Shown here one piece after another: positions 38,087 to 47,545 of a DNA stretch of 64,000 bases. Source of the stretch: Pseudorhodobacter turbinis (lineage in GTDB: Bacteria > Pseudomonadota > Alphaproteobacteria > Rhodobacterales > Rhodobacteraceae); contig NZ_CP039965.1 in the NCBI RefSeq assembly GCF_005234135.1, positions 248,001 through 312,000 on the forward strand, given 5' to 3'. Both the position numbers and the translations under genes were made by a program. The stretch's first letter is position 1, and every line of letters starts with the position of its first letter. The notes below the pieces were generated by a model, which was not told the DNA's origin, made no database searches, and worked only from the letters and a program-made list of their open reading frames with translations.

Positions 38087-39457
38087 ATGTCCGACGATTT
38101 TATGGAAATGGACAAAGATGTGCTGGATGCCCGCCGGGTAGAGGCTATTCAAGACGCGGTGGAGGCCAATGACGCCGCCCGACTCGACGGTTTGCTGGAG
38201 CCTCTCCACGCCGCTGACATCGCCGACCTTCTGGAGCAGATAAGCGCGAACGACCGTCGTGAATTGCTGCGGCTCTGGCCGAACGGCATTGACGGCGACA
38301 TCCTGTCGGAGCTGGAGGAAGGCATCCGCGAACAGGTTATCGAAACGCTTTCGCCCTCGGTTCTGGCCGATGCGGTGCGCGAACTTGATACCGATGATGT
38401 GGTCGACATCCTTGAGGATATGGAGGAGGAGGATCAGGACCGGATCCTCGGGGCGCTGGAGGCCGCAGACCGGGTCGCGGTTGAACGCGCACTGTCATAT
38501 CCTGATTATTCTGCCGGGCGTTTGATGCAGCGCGAAGTGGTGGCCGCGCCTGAACATTGGGATGTGGGGCAGGCCATTGATTTCATGCGGTCCAACGATT
38601 CCCTGCCCGATCAGTTCTACCATATCATTCTGGTGGACCCCCGGATGAAGCCGAGAGGCTATGTGACCCTTGGGCGCATGCTGTCGTCGCGGCGGGATGT
38701 GGCGCTGAAGGATATTGCCGAGGAGAGCTTTCGTAGTGTGAAGGCGACGGAGCCGGAGGCCGATGTCGCCTATATCTTCAACCAGTATCACCTGATTTCC
38801 TGCCCTGTGGTCGATGAGGATGGCCGGTTGGTCGGTGTCGTCACCATCGATGACGCGATGAACGTCTTGGATGAAGAGCATGAGGAAGACATGCTGCGGA
38901 TGGCCGGTGTTGGCGATGAAGCCAGCCTGACCGATACCATTTATGAGGCGGCAAAGGGGCGGGCAGTTTGGTTGCTGGTCAACCTGCTGACGGCGATTTT
39001 AGCATCTATCGTGATTTCGGAATTCTCCGAATCGATTAACCAAATGGTGGCCTTGGCGGTGTTGATGCCGATTGTCGCCTCGATGGGGGGCAATGCTGGA
39101 ACGCAGACCATGACGGTGGCGGTGCGTGCCTTGGCAACCCGCGATCTGACGGCCCAAAACGCCTTTCGCGTGATCCGGCGTGAGGCGGCGGTGGGCGCGA
39201 TCAACGGGGTGATTTTCGGGCTGTTGATGGCGGCAATCTCAGGGTGGTGGTTTGGCCTGCCGATGCTGTCTTTGGTGATCGCGATTGCTATGGTGCTGAC
39301 GTTGATTTCTGCCGCGGCAGGGGGGATCTTGATCCCGATGACGTTGCAACGCTTTGGTGTCGATCCGGCGTTGGCGTCAGGCCCGTTTGTAACGACGGTG
39401 ACGGATGTGGTTGGCTTCTTTGCCTTCCTGAAACTCGCCTCTTGGATATTGCTATGA
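38087..39457 (+). CDS. mgtE: Magnesium transporter MgtE
   Basis: 456 aa. N-terminal MgtE superhelical domain (about 20-130, rich in Asp/Glu), two CBS domains (about 135-260), then a five-helix membrane channel (about 285-455) with PIVASMGGNAGTQTMTVAVRALA, the family pore motif. The cytoplasmic domains sense Mg2+ and gate the channel. The stop overlaps the start of the cyclo-ligase gene by 4 bp. The 216 bp between the IS and this gene hold no gene or clear riboswitch. Confidence 0.95.
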   Translation: MSDDFMEMDKDVLDARRVEAIQDAVEANDAARLDGLLEPLHAADIADLLEQISANDRRELLRLWPNGIDGDILSELEEGIREQVIETLSPSVLADAVRELDTDDVVDILEDMEEEDQDRILGALEAADRVAVERALSYPDYSAGRLMQREVVAAPEHWDVGQAIDFMRSNDSLPDQFYHIILVDPRMKPRGYVTLGRMLSSRRDVALKDIAEESFRSVKATEPEADVAYIFNQYHLISCPVVDEDGRLVGVVTIDDAMNVLDEEHEEDMLRMAGVGDEASLTDTIYEAAKGRAVWLLVNLLTAILASIVISEFSESINQMVALAVLMPIVASMGGNAGTQTMTVAVRALATRDLTAQNAFRVIRREAAVGAINGVIFGLLMAAISGWWFGLPMLSLVIAIAMVLTLISAAAGGILIPMTLQRFGVDPALASGPFVTTVTDVVGFFAFLKLASWILL

Positions 39458-39987
39458 AATCGGGGGCGCGCAATCAGGCCTTTGCCGCCCGCAAAGCGGC
39501 CTTTGCTGCCGGTCAGGGGCAGGCGGCCGAGATATTGGCCGATTTTCTTGCCCCCCATTCCGGGCGCGCGTTGGCCGGTTACATGCCGATGCGCACAGAG
39601 ATCGACCCGCTCCCTGCGATGGCGGCACATGTTGGCACGGTCGGGGTGCCGGTGATCATCGGTGAGGGGCAGCCCCTGCGGTTCCGTGAATGGAGCCCCG
39701 GCTGTGCTATGGTGCCCGGCGCCTTCGGGGCGTTGATCCCGCCTGAGGGGGCTTGGGTCACGCCCGAGGTTCTGATCGTGCCATTGGTCGGCTTTGACCG
39801 GCGAGGCTACAGGCTCGGCTATGGCGGGGGCTTTTATGACCGCACGCTGGAGGGGCTGCGCGCGCGTGGGCCGGTTCTGGCAGTCGGCTTTGCATTCTCG
39901 GCGCAAGAAATGCCCGAGGTGCCGATTGAGGCAACAGATCAGCCTTTGGATGTGATCGTGACCGAGCGCGGCGTTATAACCGTGTGA
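39454..39987 (+). CDS. 5-formyltetrahydrofolate cyclo-ligase
   Basis: 177 aa from the ATG at 39454, overlapping mgtE (ATGA). It converts 5-formyl-THF to 5,10-methenyl-THF with ATP. Family marks: PMRTEIDPLPAM, VPLVGFDRRGYRLGYGGGFYDRTL (phosphate loop) and the terminal GFAFSAQEMPEVPIEATDQPLD. It is followed by a hairpin and then the convergent corrinoid protein gene. Confidence 0.93.
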   Translation: MKSGARNQAFAARKAAFAAGQGQAAEILADFLAPHSGRALAGYMPMRTEIDPLPAMAAHVGTVGVPVIIGEGQPLRFREWSPGCAMVPGAFGALIPPEGAWVTPEVLIVPLVGFDRRGYRLGYGGGFYDRTLEGLRARGPVLAVGFAFSAQEMPEVPIEATDQPLDVIVTERGVITV

Positions 39988-40000
39988 CCAGTAGTGAAAA

Positions 40001-40040
40001 GGAACAGCCTATGCGAAACCTCGTCCGTCTAGGCCGTTCC
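40001..40040. terminator. Hairpin between cyclo-ligase and bmtC genes
   Basis: GGAACAGCCTA pairs with TAGGCCGTTCC (one mismatch) around an 18-nt loop, between two convergent genes. It could terminate from either side, though no long T run follows. Confidence 0.45.
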
Positions 40041-40059
40041 TGAAAGATAAAGGCGTGGT

Positions 40060-40755
40060 CTAGGCCCCCAGTTGATTGTGCTTGCGCAGGACCAGCGCTT
40101 TGGCGGTTTCCACCGCAACGGCGGCATCGCGGCAATAGGCATCGGCACCGATGGCGCGGCCGAATTCCTCATTCAAAGGCGCGCCACCGACCAGCACGAT
40201 ATAATCATCGCGCATACCCTTTTCCTTAAGCGTATCAATCACGACTTTCATATAAGGCATCGTCGTTGTCAGCAGGGCGGACATGCCAAGGATATCGGGC
40301 TGCTCGGCTTCCAGCGCCTCCAGATAAGCCTCGACGGAGTTGTTGATCCCAAGATCGCGCACCTCAAAGCCGGCACCTTCCATCATCATGCCGACAAGGT
40401 TTTTGCCGATGTCATGGATGTCGCCCTTGACGGTACCAATCACCATTTTGCCCATGCGCGGCGCGCCCGTGGCGATCAAAAGCGGCTTGAGGATAAACAT
40501 CCCGCCCTTCATCGCATTGGCGGCCAAAAGCACCTCTGGCACAAACAAAATCCCGTCGCGGAAGTCGGCGCCAACGATGGTCATGCCGGCGACAAGCGCC
40601 TTGGTCAGCGCATCATATGGGGCCCATCCTCGCGCGATAAGGATGTTCACGCCCTCTTCGATTTCCTCTTTCAGGCCATCATAGAGGTCGTCATGCATTT
40701 GCAAGACCAGCTCATCATCGGACAGTTCGGAAAGGATGATTTCATCTTCAGACAT
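40060..40755 (-). CDS. bmtC: Corrinoid-binding subunit of split methionine synthase
   Basis: 231 aa. A helical cap (about 1-95, MtaC/MetH type) is followed by a Rossmann B12 domain with DxHxxG in GTVKGDIHDIGKN (His114 is the cobalt ligand), and SALLTTT and GGAP loops. In Rhodobacterales cobalamin-dependent methionine synthase is encoded as separate proteins: BmtB (homocysteine part), a corrinoid protein such as this one, and a pterin-binding part. bmtB lies 1.2 kb away on the same strand, with the radical SAM gene between. It could instead serve another methyltransferase. Confidence 0.82.
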   Translation of the reverse strand: MSEDEIILSELSDDELVLQMHDDLYDGLKEEIEEGVNILIARGWAPYDALTKALVAGMTIVGADFRDGILFVPEVLLAANAMKGGMFILKPLLIATGAPRMGKMVIGTVKGDIHDIGKNLVGMMMEGAGFEVRDLGINNSVEAYLEALEAEQPDILGMSALLTTTMPYMKVVIDTLKEKGMRDDYIVLVGGAPLNEEFGRAIGADAYCRDAAVAVETAKALVLRKHNQLGA

Positions 40756-40908
40756 TGGATGCTCCTGCGCGGCTCTCTATTTCTGAATGCTCGCAAAGCG
40801 CGCGGGCCACTCCTCGATTTGCGACACAGGCTGCGTGAAAGCCGACAGTTTACCTTTTGACGATACGAATTCTTGCACCATGTTGCCGATTTGTTCTAGT
40901 GTGGCAGG

Positions 40909-42003
40909 ATGACACAGAATGATGATGAAATCGGGACGGTGCCGCGGGATATGCGCTTGCGGGGGCGGGGGGTGGCCTCTAACGCCGTCGGGCGGTTTGA
41001 AGGGGCTGTGCGGGTGGCAGTGGATGACGGCTGGTCCGCGCCTGAGGATATGGTTTTGCGCACCGAGGTCCGGCTGGAGCAGGCGCGCTCTGCGATCAGC
41101 TATAACGCCTCGCCGGATTTGCCGTTTGACCGTTCGGTGAACCCTTACCGGGGCTGCGAACACGGCTGCGCCTATTGCTATGCGCGGCCCTCGCATGCCT
41201 ATCTTAACCTGTCGCCGGGCCTGGATTTTGAGACCAAGCTGATCGCGCGCCCCGGCATTGGCGCTGTTTTGGCCAAAGAGCTGCGGGCGCGCGCCTACCG
41301 GCCTGCGGTGATCGCGATTGGTACGAATACCGACCCGTATCAGCCGATCGAGGCCACGCACCGCGTGATGCGCGAGGTGTTGGAGGTCTTGCGCGATTTC
41401 CAGCATCCGGTGGCGATCACCACCAAAGGCACGCTGATCGAACGTGATCTTGATATTTTGGGACCGATGGGGGCGGCAGGCTTGGCGCGGGTTGGGGTGT
41501 CGATGACGACGCTGGATGCCGGGCTTTCGCGTACGTTGGAGCCTCGCGCCCCAGCCCCTGCGCGGCGCTTGGCAATGATCCGGCGGCTGACGGATGCGGG
41601 GGTGCCGGTGCGAGTGATGGTCGCCCCCGTGATCCCTGGCCTGACCGACCCCGAGATGGAAGCGATACTGGAGGCCGCGCGCGATGCGGGTGCTGTGGCG
41701 GCAAGCTGGATCATGCTGCGCCTGCCGGGTGAGGTAGAGGGGCTGTTTCGTGACTGGCTGGCCCAACATGCGCCGGGGCGCGCCGAAAAGGTGTTGGCGC
41801 GTTTGGCCGATCTGCATAATGGCGCATCCTATGATGCCAGCTTCGGCGTGCGGATGCGGGGGCGTGGCATCTGGTCGGATCTGATCGCCAAACGCTTTGA
41901 TCTGGCGCTTGGGCGCTTGGGGCTGTCCCTGCGCCAGCCGCCGATGCGCTGTGATCTCTTTGCCCCGCCCGCACAGGCGGGGGATCAGCTTCGCCTGTTT
42001 TAG
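40909..42003 (+). CDS. PA0069-family radical SAM protein
   Basis: 364 aa. The radical SAM Cys triad CEHGCAYCYA (about residue 82) follows the family-specific YNASPDLPFDRSVNPYRG. GTNTDPYQPIE and the tail FGVRMRGRGIWSDLI are also conserved in the family related to spore photoproduct lyase. The reaction is unknown. It is read opposite to its neighbours and overlaps the bmtB stop tail to tail by 4 bp. Confidence 0.88.
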   Translation: MTQNDDEIGTVPRDMRLRGRGVASNAVGRFEGAVRVAVDDGWSAPEDMVLRTEVRLEQARSAISYNASPDLPFDRSVNPYRGCEHGCAYCYARPSHAYLNLSPGLDFETKLIARPGIGAVLAKELRARAYRPAVIAIGTNTDPYQPIEATHRVMREVLEVLRDFQHPVAITTKGTLIERDLDILGPMGAAGLARVGVSMTTLDAGLSRTLEPRAPAPARRLAMIRRLTDAGVPVRVMVAPVIPGLTDPEMEAILEAARDAGAVAASWIMLRLPGEVEGLFRDWLAQHAPGRAEKVLARLADLHNGASYDASFGVRMRGRGIWSDLIAKRFDLALGRLGLSLRQPPMRCDLFAPPAQAGDQLRLF

Positions 42004-43013
42004 CCGCGCCGCCCGCGCCGTTCGCGCTTGGGCGCGCCCGAATCGTCGCCGGTTCCGTCCGAAGCCGAGGAGAACCCCCCCAGCGCTTCCGAGATCGTCT
42101 CTAGCGTCGGGCGCGGGCCTTTGGGGCGGGTTTCAAGCGCCTCTCGCATGGCGCGCAGGTGTTCTGGCATGGTGCCACAGCAGCCGCCGATGATGCGCAC
42201 ACCGGCATCGCGGGCAAGCACGGCATATTCGGCCATCAGCGCGGGCGTGCCATCATAATGGATATGCCCGTCATGGAATTTCGGGATGCCCGCGTTGCCC
42301 TTGGCGATCAGCGGACGCTCGGTGCCTTGGGCGACAAACCCCAGCATCGTGCGCATCAAGTCCGACGCCCCGACACCGCAATTTGCCCCGAACGCCAGCG
42401 GCGGATAGTCCAGCTTTTCCACCAGTGCAACCATATCCGCCGACGTAGTGCCCATCATCGTGCGACCGGCGGTGTCAAAGCTCATGGTGCCACACCACGG
42501 CATGCCCGCCAGCTTGGCCGCCTCGGCGGCAGCTTTGTATTCTTGCGGTGCAGAGATGGTTTCCATCCAAAGCACATCGGCACCGCCGGCTTTCAGCCCC
42601 TCGGCCTGTTCGTGAAACATCTCCACCGCCGCAGAATGGGTCAGCGTGCCCATGGGTTCGAAAATCTCGCCGGTCGGCCCGACAGACCCCGCAACGACGA
42701 TATCGCGGCCAGAGGCATCGGCCACTTCACGCGCGATTTCGGCACCAATGCGGTTCAGCTCATGCACGCGGGACTGTGCCTTGTGCAGCTTCAGACGGCT
42801 GGCATTGCCGCCAAACGTATTGGTCAGAAAGATATCTGATCCGGCATCAACCGCGCCCTGATAAAGCTTGCGAATGTTATCGGGCTTGTCGATATTCCAA
42901 AATTCAGGCGGCTCACCGGATTCCAACCCCATATTGAACAGGTTGGTTCCGGTCGCGCCATCTGCCAGCAACCACTCGCGGCTGCCAAGAAGCTTGGTCA
43001 ATGCGTCTGTCAT
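42000..43013 (-). CDS. bmtB: Homocysteine methyltransferase subunit of split methionine synthase
   Basis: 337 aa. The zinc-thiolate residues are Cys212 (GANCGVGASD) and Cys278-Cys279 (GGCCGTMPEH), and the N-terminal DGATGTNLFNMGL is as in the MetH homocysteine domain and betaine-homocysteine methyltransferases. It corresponds to BmtB of Rhodobacterales, which passes a methyl group from a corrinoid protein to homocysteine. The last 35 residues are a charged, low-complexity tail. The full MetH pterin and reactivation domains are not in the window. Confidence 0.88.
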   Translation of the reverse strand: MTDALTKLLGSREWLLADGATGTNLFNMGLESGEPPEFWNIDKPDNIRKLYQGAVDAGSDIFLTNTFGGNASRLKLHKAQSRVHELNRIGAEIAREVADASGRDIVVAGSVGPTGEIFEPMGTLTHSAAVEMFHEQAEGLKAGGADVLWMETISAPQEYKAAAEAAKLAGMPWCGTMSFDTAGRTMMGTTSADMVALVEKLDYPPLAFGANCGVGASDLMRTMLGFVAQGTERPLIAKGNAGIPKFHDGHIHYDGTPALMAEYAVLARDAGVRIIGGCCGTMPEHLRAMREALETRPKGPRPTLETISEALGGFSSASDGTGDDSGAPKRERRGRRG

Positions 43014-43092
43014 ATCTGTTCCGCCTTATGGCTTATGGGGGCCGACCCTTATCGGGACGCCCTGATTTCGTCGCGTAGGATGCCGGTCGCGC

Positions 43093-43407
43093 TTAAAGCT
43101 CCTGCATCAACTGCGCTTTGGCAACCGGCAGCGTGGAGGCCAGTTTCGCGCGGATGACATCGGCCTCGACCTTGCCGTTCAAATCGGCAGCAAGCTTGCG
43201 GACCACGTCCTCATTCCCGGCCTCTTCAAAGTCGGCAGCGACGACGGTCATCGCGTAATCGGTGGCCTCCTGCCCGGTTTTTCCCAAAAGCTCGGCCGCC
43301 CATAGGCCCACCAACTTGTTGCAACGTGCCTCGGCACGGAATTGCATTTCGGCATCATGGGCAAATTTCGCCTCGAATGCGTTTTCGCGTTCATCGAATG
43401 TCGACAT
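43093..43407 (-). CDS. F1-ATPase inhibitor zeta subunit (DUF1476)
   Basis: 104 aa from the ATG at 43407 (MSTFDERENAFEAKFAHDAE). The four-helix DUF1476 family is the zeta inhibitor of alphaproteobacterial F1Fo-ATPase: its N-terminal segment enters the catalytic crown and blocks ATP hydrolysis. LVGLWAAELLGKTG and VVAADFEEAGNEDVVRK are family marks. It is a single gene upstream of bmtB and divergent from purC. Confidence 0.92.
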   Translation of the reverse strand: MSTFDERENAFEAKFAHDAEMQFRAEARCNKLVGLWAAELLGKTGQEATDYAMTVVAADFEEAGNEDVVRKLAADLNGKVEADVIRAKLASTLPVAKAQLMQEL

Positions 43408-43585
43408 GGACAGACCCTTCACTTTGGTTTTCTAGTGTAGATATGCCCTTCAAAGCCGCCTGCTGCAAGAGTGGGATGCCCGATTTCCTACGCTGGCTTG
43501 CGGGCGCGCGCGCCATATACTATAGCCCGTGGATAAAGGGGCGTCGGCAAAAGGCTGGCAGCTTTGGTATTTACTCGGGGACCTC

Positions 43586-44347
43586 ATGGCACGCCGCAAG
43601 AAAGTATACGAGGGCAAGGCCAAGATCCTGTATGAGGGTCCGGAGCCGGGCACGCTTATCCAATATTACAAGGACGACGGCCAGCTTGACGCGGTTCCGC
43701 CGCAGGCCGCAGTTGAAGGCAAGGGCGTGTTGAACAACCGCCTGTCGGAATTCTTTATGTCCGGCCTTAACGGCATTGGGGTGCCGACGCATTTCATCAA
43801 ACGTCTGAACATGCGAGAGCAGGTCGTGCGTATGGCCGAAATCATGCCGCTGGAAATTGTGGTGCGCAACTATGCTGCGGGTGCCATGACCGAACGTTTG
43901 GGCCTGCCACTGGGCACACCCTTGCCGCGCCCGATTGTGGAGTATTACTTCAAGGACGAAAAGCTGGGCAATCCGATGGTATCGGAAGAACACATCGTCG
44001 CCTTCAACTGGGGCAACCAGCAAGATCTTGATGATATCATTGCACTTTCATTGCGGGTGAATGATTTCCTGTCCGGCGTCATGCTGGGTGTGGGCGTGCG
44101 TCTTGCCGATTTCCGTCTGGAAGTGGGCCGCGTCTGGGAAGGCGATTTCATGCGCCTGATCGTGGCCGATGAGATTAGCCCCGACAGCTGCCGTTTGTGG
44201 GATATCCGCGGCCTCGACCTGTCCGAGCGCGCGGCGCAAGGCCATGAGCCGATCCCGATGGCCAATGTCTATACCGAACTGGCGCGGCGTTTGGGGGTTT
44301 TGCCCACCAATGTCACGCATAACACCAAGCCGACCCTGATCAACTGA
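43586..44347 (+). CDS. purC: SAICAR synthetase
   Basis: 253 aa from the ATG at 43586 (MARRKKVYEGKAKILYEG), with CGGGGA upstream. It joins CAIR and aspartate with ATP in purine synthesis. Marks: EGKGVLNNRLSEFF, PLEIVVRNYAAGAM, GVRLADFRLEVGR and DEISPDSCRLWD. purS follows after 13 bp in the same operon. Confidence 0.97.
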   Translation: MARRKKVYEGKAKILYEGPEPGTLIQYYKDDGQLDAVPPQAAVEGKGVLNNRLSEFFMSGLNGIGVPTHFIKRLNMREQVVRMAEIMPLEIVVRNYAAGAMTERLGLPLGTPLPRPIVEYYFKDEKLGNPMVSEEHIVAFNWGNQQDLDDIIALSLRVNDFLSGVMLGVGVRLADFRLEVGRVWEGDFMRLIVADEISPDSCRLWDIRGLDLSERAAQGHEPIPMANVYTELARRLGVLPTNVTHNTKPTLIN

Positions 44348-44360
44348 AAGGCGCCCAACG

Positions 44361-44600
44361 ATGAAAGCTCGTGTTCATATCATGCTCAAAGACGGGGTTC
44401 TGGACCCGCAAGGCGAGGCCGTGCGCCACGCTCTCGGAACGCTGGGATTTGAAGGCGTAACCGGCGTGCGTCAAGGCAAGGTGATCGAATTGGATCTTGC
44501 AGGCGACGACCGCGCAGCCGCCGAGACGCAGGTCAAGGCGATGTGCGAGAAATTGCTCAGCAACACGGTGATCGAAAAATATACCGTCGAGTTTATCTAG
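44361..44600 (+). CDS. purS: Phosphoribosylformylglycinamidine synthase subunit PurS
   Basis: 79 aa, the small subunit that joins PurL and PurQ in the FGAM synthase complex. The ferredoxin-like fold shows KARVHIMLKDGVLDPQGEAV and TGVRQGKVIELDL. A bidirectional hairpin follows, so purQ and purL must be elsewhere. Confidence 0.96.
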   Translation: MKARVHIMLKDGVLDPQGEAVRHALGTLGFEGVTGVRQGKVIELDLAGDDRAAAETQVKAMCEKLLSNTVIEKYTVEFI

Positions 44601-44608
44601 AGTATTCG

Positions 44609-44636
44609 CCCTGCTGCCATAACGTTGGCAGCAGGG
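44609..44636. terminator. Bidirectional hairpin between purS and the SDR gene
   Basis: An 11-bp perfect stem (CCCTGCTGCCA / TGGCAGCAGGG, 6-nt loop) sits between two convergent genes, a typical shared terminator. Confidence 0.7.
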
Positions 44637-44642
44637 GACTTC

Positions 44643-45296
44643 CTAGATATCCGCCAGAAGACGCTTTGCCTCATCGCGTGCAGCAGTCAACGCGCTGCGA
44701 TCCTCACCGGGAAAGAAGCGTGCGCGGGTCGCCGTGGGCATTGGCGCAGGTGTCACGATTTTGATATTCGGGCCATTCTTGGTGCTTTCAGCCGCCCACG
44801 CGCGGGCAAGTGCGATCTGTCCGGTCTTGGACGCAGCATAAGCGCCGAAAAACTTCTCGCCGGCGCGGGGATCCTCAAAGAACATCGCAGATGCATCGGG
44901 GCGCGCGCGTAGCAGCGGTTCCATCATCGGGATCAAGGTTCCGGTCGCACGCATATTGGTGGCGATGGATTTATCCCAGTCCTTGGTGTCGATATGTCCG
45001 GCCGGTGCCAGGGGGGCGGCATGAACCGCCGTATGCAGCCAAAGATCGATCCCGCCCCAACGGTCAAAGATTGACCGGCACAGATGCCGCATCGCATCAT
45101 CATTGGTGATATCCATCGGCGCCAGCGTTAGCGCATCCACCGCTCCGGCGGCTTTGGCGCGATCATCCACTTCTTCCAGCCCGCCTGTGGTGCGGGCAAC
45201 GGCAACCACATGCCAGCCCTTCTGGGCCAGCTCTTCGGCCATTGCCGCGCCAAGCCCACGCGAGGCACCGGTGACGAGGGCGATTTTCTGGCTCAT
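44643..45296 (-). CDS. Short-chain dehydrogenase/reductase (SDR)
   Basis: 217 aa. Classical SDR: nucleotide loop TGASRGLGAAMAEELA (residues 9-24), an NAD(P)-site Asp in LAPMDIT, and the catalytic Tyr-x3-Lys in YAASK. The usual catalytic Ser is not obvious (DASAMFFEDP). Substrate unknown. It lies after purF with a terminator between them, so it likely has its own promoter. Confidence 0.85.
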   Translation of the reverse strand: MSQKIALVTGASRGLGAAMAEELAQKGWHVVAVARTTGGLEEVDDRAKAAGAVDALTLAPMDITNDDAMRHLCRSIFDRWGGIDLWLHTAVHAAPLAPAGHIDTKDWDKSIATNMRATGTLIPMMEPLLRARPDASAMFFEDPRAGEKFFGAYAASKTGQIALARAWAAESTKNGPNIKIVTPAPMPTATRARFFPGEDRSALTAARDEAKRLLADI

Positions 45297-45315
45297 GTCG
45301 TTTCCTTATAACGGG

Positions 45316-45347
45316 CCTGCCAAAGACAGCGTCAGGTCTTTGGCAGG
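45316..45347 (-). terminator. purF terminator
   Basis: A 12-bp perfect stem (CCTGCCAAAGAC / GTCTTTGGCAGG) 29 bp past the purF stop. Confidence 0.65.
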
Positions 45348-45375
45348 GGATGTTCTTGACTGAATGAAAGACGTG

Positions 45376-46839
45376 TTATTCAGCCGCTTTCATCTCAAAG
45401 CCCTTTTCGATCATATCGGAGGGGGCAATGGGGTATTCCCCCGAGAAACAGGCATCGCAGTATTGCGGTGAATTATTGTCACGCCCGTTTGCCTCACCCG
45501 CAGCCCGGTAAAGCCCGTCGAGAGAGACAAATTTCAAACTGTCGACACCGATCCACGCGCACATTTCCTCTTCGGTCATGGTCGCGGCCAGAAGTTTGGA
45601 ACGTTCCGGCGTATCCACCCCGTAAAAACAAGGCCAGGCCGTTGGCGGGGAAGCGATGCGGAAATGGACCTCGGCAGCACCCGCATCAAGGATCATGTCT
45701 TTGATCTTGCGCGAAGTGGTGCCGCGCACAACGCTGTCATCGACCAGAATAACCCGTTTTCCCTTGATCAGCGCGCGGTTCACATTCAGCTTCAGGCGCA
45801 CACCCATATTGCGGATCTGCTCGGTCGGCTCGATGAACGTCCGGCCCATATACTGGTTGCGGATGATGCCCATCGCGTAAGGAATGCCGCTTTCTTGGCT
45901 ATAACCGATGGCTGCGGGGGTGCCACTGTCGGGAACCGGGCATACAAGGTCTGCCTCTACGGGTGCTTCGCGCGCAAGCTCTACCCCGATCTGGCGGCGG
46001 GTTTCATAGATAGACCGACCGCCAAGGATCGAATCAGGACGCGAGAAATACACATGTTCAAAGATACAGCTGCGGGGTTTCATACGGCGGAAGGGGAAGT
46101 GGCTTTGAACGCCATGCTCGGACGAGATGACGACCATTTCGCCCGGCTCGATCTCACGGATAAACTCGGCGCCGATGATATCAAGCGCGCAGGTTTCGGA
46201 ACTCAGCGCCCAGCCGTCCCCCAGCTTGCCTAGAACCAAAGGTCGCACGCCCAGCGGGTCACGCACGCCCATCAGCTTGGTACGGGTCATTGCGACAACG
46301 GAAAACGCACCCTCAACCTTGCGCAGCGCCTCTTCGAAGCGGTCGGGGATGGTGCGCCCCATGGACCGCGCCATCAGATGGATGATGCATTCACTGTCCG
46401 AAGAGGATTGAAAAATAGAGCCGCGCTCGATCAGCTCTTTGCGCAGGGATTCGGCATTTGTGATATTGCCGTTATGGGCAATCGCCGAGCCGCCCATCGA
46501 AAATTCACCAAAGAAGGGCTGCACATCGCGCATCGCGGTGGCCCCTTTGGAGCCGGATGTCGAATAGCGCACATGGCCGATACCGATTGTACCGGGCAAG
46601 GTGGCCATCACCGAGGCTTTGGTAAAGTTGTCACGGACATAGCCGAACCGGCGTTCGGAACAAAAGCCGACAGAAGGGTCATAGGTAACGATGCCGCCCG
46701 CCTCTTGTCCGCGGTGTTGCAACGCATGCAGGCCAAGGGCAACGAAGTTGGCTGCGTCCGCCATTCCGATGACACCGAAAACTCCGCATTCTTCGTGCAA
46801 CTTGTCGTCGTCGAAGGGGTGGGCGAGGAAAGGACGCAT
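45376..46839 (-). CDS. purF: Amidophosphoribosyltransferase
   Basis: 487 aa from the ATG at 46839. First step of purine synthesis. A short propeptide ends before Cys18 (EECGVFGVIG), the Ntn glutaminase nucleophile. The phosphoribosyl site is VILVDDSVVRGTTS, and the PCFYGVDTPERSKLLAA region is the family C-terminal part, as is the CDACFSGEYP motif. An upstream in-frame start at 46905 has no clear ribosome site. cvpA lies just upstream on the same strand, as in many bacteria. Confidence 0.96.
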   Translation of the reverse strand: MRPFLAHPFDDDKLHEECGVFGVIGMADAANFVALGLHALQHRGQEAGGIVTYDPSVGFCSERRFGYVRDNFTKASVMATLPGTIGIGHVRYSTSGSKGATAMRDVQPFFGEFSMGGSAIAHNGNITNAESLRKELIERGSIFQSSSDSECIIHLMARSMGRTIPDRFEEALRKVEGAFSVVAMTRTKLMGVRDPLGVRPLVLGKLGDGWALSSETCALDIIGAEFIREIEPGEMVVISSEHGVQSHFPFRRMKPRSCIFEHVYFSRPDSILGGRSIYETRRQIGVELAREAPVEADLVCPVPDSGTPAAIGYSQESGIPYAMGIIRNQYMGRTFIEPTEQIRNMGVRLKLNVNRALIKGKRVILVDDSVVRGTTSRKIKDMILDAGAAEVHFRIASPPTAWPCFYGVDTPERSKLLAATMTEEEMCAWIGVDSLKFVSLDGLYRAAGEANGRDNNSPQYCDACFSGEYPIAPSDMIEKGFEMKAAE

Positions 46840-46914
46840 TTCTGGGGCTCCGAATCCGAGGGGTTTTGATGCCCCCCGTGTAAGCCCTCGCGCGGGGCGT
46901 GTCACGCCTTGATC

Positions 46915-47526
46915 TTAATTTTCGACAGGTGGCGTGGTTGGGGTTACTGTCTCGACCGGTTCTGCGCAACCGCTGGTCAGCGCCTCATAGCGCGCCAAAA
47001 TCCAGCCGGGCGCGTCTGTCGGGATGGAACCGTCAAGGTCGCCCTGGAAGGAGGCAAAGACTTTCGCAGAGCGCGAATTATCGACCATTTCTACGGTATT
47101 GGCCGCCACAGCACGATCGTAAACGATGAAGGCAACCGCCACCAAAAGCACACCGCGCGCCACCCCGAACAAGAACCCAAGCCCCTGATCCAGCCCGCCC
47201 AGAACCGAGCGCTGCACCAGCGACGACAGCAAGGGGGAAAACAGCGCGAAAACCACAAGGCCGATCGCAAAGACCACCGAGAAGGAGACGATGATCGAAA
47301 GCTCGCAGCTTTCAGCGATGCTTGGCCCGATTTTGGGGATTTCTGCGGCAAAGCCCTGAATTAGGGGTTGGGCCGCTGCGGCAAAGACATAAGCCAGAAC
47401 GGCCGAGCCGACCCAGCCTGCAATCGCCAGTGTTTCGCGCACCAGCCCGCGAGAATAGGCCAGCACGGCTGACAACACTATGACAAGCGCCACCACGCCG
47501 TCGATCAAGGTAAAGCCATCCATCAC
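46915..47526 (-). CDS. cvpA: CvpA family membrane protein
   Basis: 203 aa, four hydrophobic helices: DGVVALVIVLSAVLAYSRG, LAIAGWVGSAVLAYVFA, VVFAIGLVVFALF and GVARGVLLVAVAFIVY. This is the CvpA pattern (colicin V production in E. coli, widely an inner membrane protein of uncertain role). It is located between radA and purF, its usual place. Confidence 0.93.
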   Translation of the reverse strand: MMDGFTLIDGVVALVIVLSAVLAYSRGLVRETLAIAGWVGSAVLAYVFAAAAQPLIQGFAAEIPKIGPSIAESCELSIIVSFSVVFAIGLVVFALFSPLLSSLVQRSVLGGLDQGLGFLFGVARGVLLVAVAFIVYDRAVAANTVEMVDNSRSAKVFASFQGDLDGSIPTDAPGWILARYEALTSGCAEPVETVTPTTPPVEN

Positions 47527-47545
47527 TTATCTCCCTTGGGGCGCG

